64,000 bases of DNA, taken from Zantedeschia hybrid cultivar. Lineage: Eukaryota; Streptophyta; Magnoliopsida; Alismatales; Araceae. The notes under the pieces are model-generated. The model worked only from the letters and a program-made list of their open reading frames with translations, was not told the origin of the DNA and did no database searches. The DNA lies in NCBI GenBank assembly GCA_030544215.1, contig JARZZO010000003.1:27780379-27844378 (forward strand), in the 5' to 3' direction. This document shows, one piece after another, positions 34,663 to 45,457 of the stretch (the first letter of the stretch is position 1; each line of letters opens with the position of its first letter). A program made the position numbers and the translations under genes.

Positions 34663-35999
34663 TGTAGGTGCTTAAAATGCTCGTGTGATTAACATGAAAA
34701 ATCTATGTTATTTAGTGTAAACTAAACCTATTAAAAACAGCAACTAAGTGCAGTGATTGCCAGAAACTTTTGACTTAAAAGTTTCAAAAGAGAGTTTTGA
34801 TAGCCTACCTGTTTGAACGCGGAAGATGTTAAGCTCTTGATTCTCCTCCTTCAGCCGGCTGAAGAAAGAGAGCCCTTTCTTTGTTCTTTGTTCTTGCTGT
34901 TGAGTTTGAGGTTGAGGATCATCCAGAAATCCTTCTGACTTTGTGCTTGTTTTCCCCTTTTGTTCTCTTGTTGTTGTTGAGTGCAGCAGAAATAGAGAGA
35001 AAGGAAATGAAGAAAAAATGATGAGAATTTTAAGTGGAAGCAGTATCCAAACTAATCATGATTTTAAGCATGCAATTGAACAGCAAACTTACTTGTTTAA
35101 TGGCTTTTAAAACCCCTTTAATCAAATAGGTTTTGAAAGATGATGCTGTGGTGTGTGTTGCATGAAGTGAATATTGAAGAATGAAAGATTAATGAAGATG
35201 TAGAATAAAAATGCAGAAATGAAACACTTATGCCCAATTGGATGAAGCCTTGAATTTGATGAAGATTCTTGAAAGGACGCCGACTTCTGGAAATGGCAGC
35301 GCTCCGGCGTTCCGACGTTGTTGCTTCGATCTTCAACTCGCTATAATAACACTCTCTTAATGGCTTTCAATTCTCTTTTTTTTTTTTTCACTCTTCAAGA
35401 TGCAAGGTATTTATAGGCTTTTTCTGCATCCGCGATTAACATAGAAAAACTTCGGATTTATCTATCTTAACCGACAGATAAATACTGATTAATTCATCTT
35501 TATCTGTAATTATCTAAAACGCGTCCACCATGGCTGACGCCTTTAAGATTAATTAAGATAAGGATAAATATCCGGGAAAACTTATCTTTATCTTTATTGG
35601 CTAAAACGCGTCTACATGTGCAGACGTCTTTTACACTAATTAAGATAAGGATAAACATCCGGAAGAGAAGTAGAAATAGCCTAGGAAACCTAAAACGCGT
35701 CTAGACTTACAGACACCTTTTAGCTAATTAATCAACTGATTAAAATTCAAATTTAAAGGTTAAAATAAGAATAAACTCTAAATAGCGTCCACACAGGTCG
35801 ACGTCTTTTAGAAGTCTGCATATTTTAACTAAAATTTGAGCTAAAATCAATTTAATTGATTAACTTAAACATGTCTGTTAAACCCGACACTCAAAAATAT
35901 CAATAAAAATTAATCAATGATTAAATATCAAACCATTATGAGGCATTATTATATGATATGAAATTTACTCGAAATGACGTCAAAATTAGCGTGTCTACA
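34663..35999 (-). repeat. Element I LTR, left (3' LTR)
   Basis: 1337 bp, TGTAGGTGCTTAAAAT to GCGTGTCTACA. Four palindromes lie in its right third. Confidence 0.95.
35516..35810. repeat. Palindrome cluster in element I left LTR
   Basis: Copies at 35516-35547, 35602-35634, 35691-35723 and 35780-35810. Example: AAAACGCGTCCACCATGGCT then GACGCCTTTAAG. Confidence 0.8.
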
Positions 36000-36016
36000 G
36001 CTGCCTCACCTTGGCA
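36000..36016 (-). other. Polypurine tract of element I
   Basis: The minus strand reads TGCCAAGGTGAGGCAGC directly before the 3' LTR. Confidence 0.7.
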
Positions 36017-36202
36017 TCGTCTTTGCAAGGGAGTGAAATGAAATGGAATGTACTGAAAAGGTGATGCCAAGGTGTGATGAGACACGCTCTTAACATCACA
36101 TGATTGGAATTTTTCTCAAAATCATCAATGAAAAAAGTTCAAAGAGATCAATGGAATTAATCCTGTCTGGATGAGGTAGACAAGGAAATAAAATAAAGTC
36201 GA

Positions 36203-36298
36203 TCAACCTCCTCGGAGTGGGAAGTACCTCAGATCGTAGACACTGTAGGTTTCATCATAGGGAGCGTTTGCCAGCCAATGTGGACGTGCTGCAGCCAT
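36203..36298 (-). pseudogene. Small ORF next to the 3' LTR, frameshifted in element I
   Basis: Starts MAAARPHWLANAPYDE and reaches DLRYFP. A 1 nt insertion then leads to an early stop. Homologous to the intact versions at 16181 and 18111. Confidence 0.4.
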
Positions 36299-37050
36299 GA
36301 TGGATTTTAAAACAAAACAAGAATATTGGATAAAGAATCCAAGAAAGGACAGAATTCCAAGGATATCTTTAAGCGAATATCAAAGATAATCAAGATACTC
36401 AATTCGAAATGGAATATTTCATATCATGTTTGATATATTTTATTAATCGTCTGAAACTTAATCAATGATTAATCCTTACCACAATGATTTCAAAGTCCTA
36501 CATGATGCATGCTGGGCTAAAAGAAAAAATATAAAGTTAAATAAAATATAAATTAATCAAGGATAATATTGTCAAATTGTCATTAATGAGTCAAGATACC
36601 AATTCTTGTAATTCAGTGCTAAGCCGAAGCTCGTTTATCCAAGCACCGTTTCACAAAAGTGGAACCGTCGTCCTCACTAATTAACAATCAAACGGCCTAT
36701 CCGTGCGATTAAGATTCCTCTGGAATTATCACTGTTTTTGTTGTAGGAGAACTCAAATTCCAGTTTCATTAAAATTACAAGGTCCTTGATATGCTCTAAT
36801 AAATATTTATCATATAGTAATGCAAATGCAAAATAATTACTTGGAATAGTACAATGGTAGAAATAACCGTCTTTTTAGCCACGGTCAGGACTTCATAAAT
36901 TCCACAGTGAGATCTTCTTGATATTTCCAGCTTTACTCAGGCTTTCTTGAATTTTCTGCAATCAAAATTATTAATAATTCCAAACAAATATTCAATTCAA
37001 ACAGAATTTCGGATAAATCACAGAATTTCGAGAAAATATCAGAAAGAGCT
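36299..37050. other. Element I noncoding region upstream of gene A
   Basis: No gene was seen. Homologous to O 18112-18852 and E1 12873-13626. Confidence 0.5.
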
Positions 37051-37119
37051 GAAACGCGTCATGTAGCGAAGACGCCATTTAACGTTGAAACGCGTAAGTG
37101 CTCCTAGACGCCTTTCACT
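37051..37119. repeat. Palindrome pair upstream of gene A (element I)
   Basis: GAAACGCGTC..GACGCCATTTAAC and GAAACGCGTAAGTGCTCCTA then GACGCCTTTCAC. Confidence 0.75.
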
Positions 37120-37221
37120 CACAGAAACAGGTTTCTGGCTGTTCTCTACTCGAATTCCAACTCTCTTCATGCACATCCCTTTTTCAATCCGGAAAAGTCT
37201 TCCTAGGATCGCAATTCCTTC

Positions 37222-37229
37222 TATATAAA
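37222..37229 (+). promoter_or_regulatory. TATA box of gene A (element I)
   Basis: TATATAAA, 140 nt before the ATG at 37362. Confidence 0.55.
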
Positions 37230-37361
37230 CACCCTTAGGTTGTTCCCAAGCAATCCTACCATAATCCAAAGATCCAAAGTTGAGTTTTCTCCCAAAGTTC
37301 AAAGTTTCTTCAAAGTTCCTAAGGTTTCCAAGCTTCAAGAAGGAGGAACTCTGAAAAAGGG

Positions 37362-38748
37362 GATGAATTCTTCAAACAAGAAGATGAAGATGTCTTTAGA
37401 GAAGTTTTCTGATATGGAGAATCATCTCAATGAAAGGAATCCCAATCTTTAAGTAAGTTCAATCAACTTCCCTTCAATTCTTCTTCATGTTCTTCTTGTT
37501 CCTTTTGGTTTTCAGAATTATCCCATGTTTTCTGGCCCAAGGAAGTTTACCTCCTTACCTTGGATTCGTAAACTTGCAAAAAGTATTAAGCTTTCTATGC
37601 AAGTATTCATATCCAAGTGGAATCTTCAAGGTCTTGTAGTACTTGCCAAACATTACAAAAGTTCGAACGTAGATTGGGCGGCTATGGGTGCCTTGATCGA
37701 GTGGTGGCATCCCCAAACTTATACGTTCTTCTTCCAAGACTTCGAGTGCACAATCCTTTTGGAGGAGGCGGAGCTTCTTTTAGGTCTCCCAAAGACCAAA
37801 GATAACAAAGATAAGATAGCTTTGACAAGAGAGAAAATTACCGGTCAACAATTGTTGACATCGATTATGAAAGTTCCTTCAGAAGCTGAAGGATGCCTTA
37901 TCAAGAAGGGGATCAATCTTACAAAGCTAGCTGAGTGGACCCTATATGAAGTTGATGATCTAAGGGAGGATGAAGCGGAGGATGTGACAAAAGCTTTAGT
38001 TACGTGCCTTGTCGGTGCCTTGTTCTTTCCTGCGCAGGATAACATCTTAGAAGATGATCAAGTCAGTGCCATATGCGCAATCTTTGAAGGTAAATCCATT
38101 AGCACTGCACTCTTGGCATATCTTTATAGTGGGCTTTGTGCAGCATCTGTGGGCCGTCCTCCTTATGGATGCATGCTACTCTTTGCTTTATGGGTTGAAC
38201 TTCACTTCAAGTTTGAGTACAGCAAGAAAATGCCTCTGAATCCATCTCAGATCTTCTTGAATAGCCCAATTCATTGCATTGCTAACATTGTAAAGTTTAA
38301 TGAGCACATGGTCAACAAAGTTCCAAAACTCAAGACCCGGGCCGACTGGAGAGAGTATTTAAAGCTCATGACGTCCGACATATTCGACTCGTCTCCACTC
38401 GCTCTTGTTGGAAAACCTGTTTGGGTGCGCCGTGCAGCAGGAGCGGATCTCAAGTTGATTGGAGCCACCGAGTTCGTGTTATACAATCCACATCGGTGCC
38501 TTACTCAACTTAGCTTGGGCCGTCGTGAATTCCCTGAGTTCTCTCCCACACTTCCAATCAAGAAGCGTGACTTGGAATCCGACGAAGATTATGAAGCCAT
38601 ACAAATCATTACTACTTTGTGGAATCTTGGCTTTAGTTACCGTGTAAAATCCTCTAAAGATAGAGATAGAGGATTGAAATTTCCTTATCTTAAAAGTCTT
38701 CATGAAATTCTTCCTGAAATGTCCTCTTTCTCTGATGTCATGATGTAA
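37362..38748 (+). pseudogene. Element I gene A: PMD-like protein, best-preserved copy
   Basis: Exon 1 is 37362-37452 and exon 2 is 37516-38748 (411 codons, fully open). Exon 2 reads MFSGPRKFTSLPWIRKL, then DWAAMGALIEWWHPQTYTFF, EEAELLLGLPKTKDNKD, GALFFPAQDNILEDDQVSAI, GATEFVLYNPHRCLTQL and ATLWNLGFSYRV. The only clear lesion is the last codon of exon 1, CAA in E1 and O but TAA here, just before the GTAAG donor. Translation could still start at the Met in exon 2. WHP followed by an amphipathic stretch ending GLP resembles the plant mobile domain. AATAAA signals overlap the stop (38747) and lie at 38764. Confidence 0.8.
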
Positions 38749-38885
38749 TAAAGAATTTTATTGAATAAAGAACGATTTTTCATGCCTTGAAACTTTTCCT
38801 CAACTTCCTGTGATGTGCACATGATTTTTCTTTAGTAAAAATTGGACTTTTCCTGAAAATTCAACAGTTCGGGTTCTGTTAAATG

Positions 38886-39232
38886 TAAAACGCGTCCACT
38901 CAGAAAGACGCCTTTCAACAATAATTCTTTTTCCAGAAATTCAATTTAATCTTCAAAAACCTGATTTAAGTTTAAATTGCGTCTTTCACCGTTGACGCCT
39001 TTCAACTCTCTCTCCTACTTTCTCCAGGATTCTGCCATTAATTCCATGATTAATTCCCTGAAACACATCAACACTATAAGACGCCTTTCATCATTTTTCT
39101 CTGTACGGCTCTGACCAAAATCTTGAAACGCGTCAACCTGTGTGGACGTCTTTCAATCGATTTCAAACAGCTGTCCTTGCCGCCTCAACTTATGCGTCCT
39201 AAAACGCGTCTGTCTGAGTCGACGCCTTTCAA
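38886..39232. repeat. Palindrome cluster, element I A-B interval
   Basis: Copies at 38886-38919, 38974-39005, 39060-39090, 39124-39156 and 39200-39232. The last reads AAAACGCGTCTGTCTGAGTC then GACGCCTTTCAACC. Confidence 0.8.
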
Positions 39233-39359
39233 CCTTTTTGTTAACAGACCTGCGAAGGCCCCCTTTCTTCCTCACTTTTCACAAAATCTTCTCTTTCTCC
39301 CCTCTCTCCGGCGACTGAACTCCGGCGATCTCTCCCTCAAAACTCCCTCTACTCGAGCT

Positions 39360-42199
39360 ATGGAGCGTGGTGAAGGATCTAGGAAGATGAAGACCCTAGC
39401 CAAGAGACGGCGAAGGCAAGAAGAAGAAGCTCCAGAGGAGGTTCCGGCGATGCTAGCCGAGGCCGAGGCCTTCTTGGAGGAGGAACTCCCTCCACCGGCA
39501 CCCATGGCGGTGGAAGAAGAAGAGGAGGGCGACCTCCACACGGTAAGATCCCTGTGGTGTGAATGGATGAAGAGAAGAGGGGAAAAACGGGGTTCTTCAA
39601 AGAACCCGGAATCTGGACTTGAAAGGCGTCCAGACCAGGTGACGCCATTCAAAAGGCGTCACCATGGGCTGACGTCTTTCAAGATAAATTCCGAATTTTT
39701 AATTAGATAGAAAATAATTTTGAATTGCGTCAAGGCATGTTGACGTGTTTTGAAAGACATCCATATAGGCTGACGCCTTTCAAAACAGAACTGATTTTCC
39801 TCTGTTTTTATTAATTATTGACCTCTGTTTTTATGTTTTTATTTGCAGGGAGTGATGAGGGCTAGAATCTCCTGGGACTTAGTGATAGGTGCCTATAGGG
39901 GTCTCCCGGATTTCCAGAAGGCGCGCCTGCGCCGGATGGGATTCGGCGAGGTACTAGACATCGAGCCATTTTGGCTCGATTTGGTCCTCCTGCAGGTGCT
40001 GCGAGAGAGGTGGCATGCGGAAAGCCGTGCTTTCCTAATGCCGTGGGGGCATATGGTCCCCACCCTAGAGGATGTGGCCAGGATCACTGGCCTCAGGGTA
40101 GTGGGCCGACCAGTTAGTGGGGTTACTTACCCCAACTACTTAGGGATATAGGTGTCCAGCCTAGGCAGAGAGTCTAGGATGGTTCCTAGAGTAGAAGTAG
40201 AGGCCGCCTTAGGACTAGACGAGCCCCGGCGTCGGTCTGACGAGACCCGGGAGGAGTTTAGGGATAGATTAGCAGAGTCATCTTCCTCCATCTACTGTAG
40301 TGACCCGAGTCAGGGGGAGGTGGTAGACAGGCAGCTTAGGGTCTTCTTAGTCTTCTTCTTTGGTCGGTTGCTCTTCAGTACGAAGGGCGACCACATCCAC
40401 TGTAGGTTTCTTTATTTGTTAGATGACTTAGATAGCTTAGGAGAGTATGCCTGGGGTGCGGCCCTTCTGGCTCACCTCTTCGCCGATCTGTCCGCGGTCA
40501 CGCCGGACCGTGAGACCACTGTCAGCGGCTTCTCGCCGTTTCTTCAGGTATTAAATTGTTTAATTATTCATGATATGCAGTGCAATATGATATGATGCTT
40601 TTTCTAACCTATATGTTCATGAATGCAGGTGTGGAGTTACTATTATTTCCCGCTCGGCAGAGCGCGGATTGCGAGCCCCAGTGCCGTCCCATTGGCCTGC
40701 CGTTGGCAGCCGATCGTGGACACGGCTCCACAGCACCACCAGCTGACGGCCCTCCACCGTCAGTTCCTGGATTACCCAGAGCTACTGGTAAATTTTAATT
40801 TAATTTGTTCAATTTCATTAAATGCAATCTTTTATTCCTTAAGTGCAATTTATTTATGAATGCTTCTAACCTATATGCAGGTGATCTGGCACCCGTACCT
40901 TGGTATGGGCGAGGAGGGTCAGCCGTGAGTGACGGCTGGCAGGAGGAGGTTCGGGAGGCAAATGTGGGTGCACTGCCTCAATGAGATCGAGCCCCTCCGC
41001 CTCCGGCTCGTGATGAGGACGCTGGGCCTCCACCAGGAGTGGATAGACGAGGAAGTCCCGGAGGGCGTGGGGAGGAGTATGAGGGGGAAGTAAGCCCTCA
41101 CCGACTGGCGTGCCAAGTTCCCTGAGCAATACGAGGACTGGCACCGTCGGGGCGTACGGGTGGAGTCTCGTGCGGAGAGTAGCGAGGGCTAGCTCCAGCA
41201 GTACCGGGCCCACTACGCCGATCAGCTTCGGCTCCTCCGACCACTCGATGTAAGTATGCATTTATGCGTCTCCAATTTTATTATTATCTTGATTTATGTT
41301 TGTGAATGAATGTATGTGTGATATGCAGGATGCACGTGATGCGGTCATCATCGACCTCCGGGCCCGCCTACATGATCCGGAGGCCCACCTAGAACAAGTT
41401 CAGAAGGAATTGTTCGATCTGGTATGTATGCATGAATATGAATGATTGTTTTAATTAATTAATTGTTTTGGCGATTAATCACTGACAATTGTCTTTCGGT
41501 GCAGCGAGCCGTCTTTCGGTGCAGCTTCATCTTCTTCATCATCTGCCTACGACGCTGCTCTGGCTGATCTTCAGAGCCAGCTTGCCTCCGCCATCCACCG
41601 GGCTTCTCTCACGAAGGAGGACCGGGCTGCTCGGGTAAACTCTTCAACTTTTGACTTTTGATCTTGATTACTTGATTGCTTTGAACTAATAAAATCTTCC
41701 TCTGCAGGTTTCTGAGCTTCAGGAAGCCCTTCAGAGGGCTGAAGCGGAGGTGGATCATTCCCGTGCCGCAGCTGCTCGTGCCGAGGCCGATGCTGCGCGG
41801 ATCCGCGCTTTGGAGGAGCAGGTGGCCCGTCTCTCCACTGGAGATCTTCCTCTAGACTTTGCCCACCTCCAGTCTCAACTGGGGTTCATCAACGAGGAGC
41901 GAGAGCGGGAGAGGCAGGAGCGGCAGAAGATGGATTATGAGATATCCGCTCTTCGGGTCCAGCTTGGCATTGCAGAGCATGAGCGCCGGAGTGTGGAGGA
42001 GAGGTACAGGCGTGCTCGACAGCGTGCACAAGAGCGCGGTTTGACGAGTGCTTTCACCCCCAGTGCTGCCGTGTCTTTTGGCCAGGCAGGGCCGAGCGCG
42101 ATGGGGCCACCTCCACTTCCCAGCCGAGGACCAGCACATGACGCGCCTGACGAGGCCCAGAGTCAGTTGGATGAGGGCGGAGGGGAGAGTCAGCCATGA
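39360..42199 (+). pseudogene. Element I gene B: PMD-like protein with C-terminal coiled coil
   Basis: Exons are about 39360-39542, 39849-40547, 40629-40787, 40881-41249, 41329-41421, about 41506-41635 and 41708-42199, giving roughly 700 codons. Exon 1 is Lys/Arg- then Glu-rich. Exon 2 has LMPWGHMVPTLEDVARITGL and RQLRVFLVFFFGRLLFSTKG. Exon 3 has VWSYYYFPLGRARIAS and WQPIVDTAPQHHQLTALHRQ. Exon 4 has MRTLGLHQEWIDEEV. The final exon is a heptad-rich helix (ALEEQVARLS, IAEHERRSVEERYRRARQRAQERG). Stops at 40149, about 40926, about 41092 and about 41190, mostly at former Trp or Gln codons, disable it. AATAAA follows at 42256. Confidence 0.8.
39620..39785. repeat. Palindromes in intron 1 of element I gene B
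   Basis: Copies at 39620-39651, 39651-39682, 39721-39750 and 39751-39785, adjoining one another. Example: AAAAGGCGTCACCATGGGCT then GACGTCTTTCAAG. Confidence 0.8.
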
Positions 42200-43492
42200 G
42201 GGCTCATGTATCTTTTTTTTTTTTTTCATGTATCATGTACAAACAATCTTTTGATAATAAACATGAAACTTTTGGGCTCCAATCTTGTGTTCCTGTGCTT
42301 GTCTTGCATCCTGTACAACACTGAACAAACATGTTAAGTATCTATTTAGGCTTAGCCCCTTGTCTGACCAAATAAATGGTCAATCAATTTTTTCTTCAAT
42401 AAATGGTCAAGGGGCATAGCCTTTATTAACAAAGGTAATGAGAATAATTGAACTTAAGCCAAAATGCAACATGCAAGCAAACAGATGCTCACTGAAAATA
42501 AAAGGAATGAAACATACTAAATGCAACAAGCAGATGCTAATTAAAATATTTTTTGTTGCTTTGAAATATTCATTTTTGTTTGGGGTTTTGAAATATATAT
42601 TTTTTTTTGAATTTTGACATATGTTTTTTTTTGGGTTTTTGACATATGTATTTTTTTTTTGAATTTTTGACATATGTATTTTTTTTTTGAATTTTTGATA
42701 TATGTATTTTTTTTGAATTTTTGACATATGTATTTTTTGGAATTTTGACTAAAAGATCAGCATGGTACTTAGATCAAAAGATCATATTCATTTATTAACT
42801 TAATTCCCAAATTGTTCTTTAACAACTTAACTTAAAACCCATCGTGTTTAAATTTGTGTTTCCATTCGTGATCCCGTTTGATGATTTGACCCTTAGTCAA
42901 TGTAAGTCATTCCTTAAGTTTGGAGTACATCTCTTTAGAAAGAAAAGATGAATAAGTTTAGAAAGCCCATGAGAAGGTTTCGGAGACTTAAAAAGATGTC
43001 CCTTTCCTACCCTAATATCCGTTGGGGTTTGGTCATTTCTTTCCGGGGTATTTATCGACCCTGCGTTCCCTTTTGTTTCATGGCCTTGATGTAACGTTTG
43101 TAGTGTAATGGCCTTTTGATTTGACATTTGGCTTTTGCCTTTTGCTTTTTCTATTCTTTTCTTTTCTTCAGGACGGATCTCCCCTATTTTTTTATGACGG
43201 CCTCCTACTAAGATGGCAGGTATTCTTGGTAGTCTATTCTAAGTCTCGTTCCGACATCATGGGCCGAGTATAAAACAGAATTTTGCTTTAAAACGAATGA
43301 TTTGTACTTTACACTTTCGGTCAAGCTTTCGATATTCTTTAGGCCTTAGCATCTCTTGTTACTCACGAATCAAACGTGTCAGTGTGTGCAGTAATGGGCT
43401 TGAAATTAAGTTATCCAGACTGATAAGGAAATTTGAGTTTATAAATTTTCTGATTCCACTGGTCTTTGTACCATACTGATCGACTCTTTAAC
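42200..43492. other. Element I spacer between gene B and pol
   Basis: Contains the convergent hairpin (42349-42422, arms GGCTTAGCCCCTTG and CAAGGGGCATAGCC) and a minisatellite at 42540-42740 of about six units of 28-30 bp (T run then GAATTTTTGACATATGTA). The rest is homologous to E1 6650-7320. No gene was seen. Confidence 0.7.
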
Positions 43493-44569
43493 CTAAGAGT
43501 AGTATTTCTTAAGATGTAAACCGTTCCAGGGATGATTTAGCTCTTCTCCTTCTGCATTAACAAGACGATAAGCATTACCAAGAAAAGCGTGCGATACAAC
43601 ATAAGATCCCCCCCAGTTGGGTTGGAGCTTAGAACGCGGACCACCAGATTTTACAAAAATTCTTTTGACGACCATTTCACCGACTTTGAACTTACGTTCA
43701 ATGACTTTCTTTTGATAAAAACGTGCTAGTCTGTTTTGATAAACTTTTGCATGATTAGCAGTTGACCATCTTTTCTCGTCTAAAAGTTCTAATTGAGCAA
43801 GGAGTGCTGAACGATGTTCATCAATGGAAAATTCCTTATTCAATTGTACTCTTAATGACGGTATGAGGATCTCATATGGAACTACCGCCTCCATTCCAAA
43901 TGTTAAGGAATAAGGAGTTTGCCCAGTGGGTGTGCGGATTGAAGTTCGGTAGGCCCATAGAGCCTCAACCAATTTTTCCGCCCAGTCTGCGAATTTATTA
44001 GATTTGCACGTCTTTTTGATAATTTTTATCAAAGTCTTATTTGTTGCCTCTGCTTGGCCATTGCCTTGCGGATAATAAGGAGACGAATGGTGCAATGCAA
44101 TTTTATACCTGTTACAGAGGTCCTTCAGTTACTGTGACACGAACTGTGGTCCGTTGTCGGTGACGATGGTGCTTGGAATTCCAAATCGGGTGATGATGTT
44201 CTTCATGATGAACTTGCAGACGATTGATGCTTTGATCTCCACGTACGCTTCAGCTTCTGCCCACTTGGTGAAGTATTCCGTTGCCGTGAGAATGAAAGAT
44301 TTTTGCTTGATGCCGGAATCTGGGTTACCAAGGGGTCCAATGATGTCGAAAGCACACATGGAGAAAGGCCATGGGGAAGAAACAGGATGGAGTGAAGATG
44401 CAGGAGAATGAATTTTGTCGGCGTGAAGTTGACACTTAGCACACCTACGAACATATCCTACACAGTCTTCTTCCATGGTTGGCCAATAAAATCCTTGTCT
44501 AAGGATCTTCTTTGCTAGCATCTGTCCATTGACATGGCCACCACAAACTCCACTATGAGCTCCTTCCAT
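43493..44569 (-). pseudogene. Element I integrase
   Basis: Zinc-binding N-terminus: HSGVCGGHVNGQ to CAKCQLHADK. Catalytic blocks FDIIGPLG, TDNGPQF and NGQAEATN give the D,D,E residues. The C-terminal domain reads SGGPRSKLQPNWGGSYVV and ends at LHLKKYYS. One TAA at about 44127 (VSQ, then stop) replaces a Glu codon present in E1. Apart from that it looks functional. It adjoins the spacer and faces gene B. Confidence 0.9.
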
Positions 44570-45457
44570 AACCTTCCAAAGCTCATCTTCGTCTAGACAT
44601 CTCAGAAGAACTCCATCAAAACCTCTCTTGTATAATGCTCCTCCAACTATGGTGTATCATTGAGCAACTCTCCTAATAGCTCTCTTCTACTCAGTTGTAG
44701 CTTCCTCAGGATATGATTGATCTTCACAATATTTTGCAATTTCATAATACCATGGCTTTTGTTCATCATCCATCTCTTCTAATAACTCCATTAACATGAT
44801 TTCTCTCTTTTCAATGATATCTCCGTCTCTGACTTTCTTCAGCAATTTCTCCTTAGTTCTAAGGAATGAATGATCTTTCACGGCGGGTGAAAGACACCTA
44901 TGAACTATGATTGATTCAGATTGTTTGCTGATTGGAAAATCAAGAGAAGATGCAAGTGAAGCTAGAGCGTCAGCTAAGATCTTTTGATTCCTAGGGACAT
45001 GGACAAAGATCAATTTCGTGAAAAGCTTTGAGTAAGCAGAAGTAAGTTCCTGATAAGGCTTGAGCTTGGGATCGAGAGTTCGATACTTGGTTAGCACTTG
45101 GCGAAGAATCAGTTGGCTATCACCCACAATCCTGAGTTTGGTGGCACCATGGAAATGAGCAGCCTCGAGGCCAGCAAGGAGTGCCTCGTATTCAGCTATA
45201 TTGTTGGTGACTGGAAAGTCAAGCTGAAAGGCTTGTGGAATGGTAACACCTTCAGGTGATAACAGAACGATACCGATCCCCTTTCCATGAGAATTCAGAG
45301 CTCCGTCAAAATGCAGAGTCCACATATCATCTCTGATTTGATTTACGGACATCAGTTCCTCATCTGGAAACTCTGATCGCACTGGATCAAATCGAGGAAG
45401 GGGATGATGAGCGAGATGTTCTGCTATGGCATAGCCTGATCGCTTTCTGCTGAACAT
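44570..45457 (-). pseudogene. Element I second (plant-type) RNase H and linker
   Basis: MWTLHFDGALNSHGKGIGIV starts the domain (catalytic Asp in FDGA); NNIAEYEALLAGLEAAH holds the Glu and VGDSQLILRQV the next Asp. A second RNase H of this kind is a hallmark of Tat-lineage gypsy elements. The linker 44570-44686 has a TAG and TGA. The domain is joined to the first RNase H through a 2 bp deletion near 45435. Confidence 0.85.

Noticed and set aside
37362..42199. A and B as ordinary host genes
   Set aside because: They lie inside an element with LTRs and TSD and recur at the same place in three copies.
45387..45457. Programmed frameshift between the two RNase H domains of element I
   Set aside because: E1 has two extra bases here and stays in frame, so this is a 2 bp deletion.
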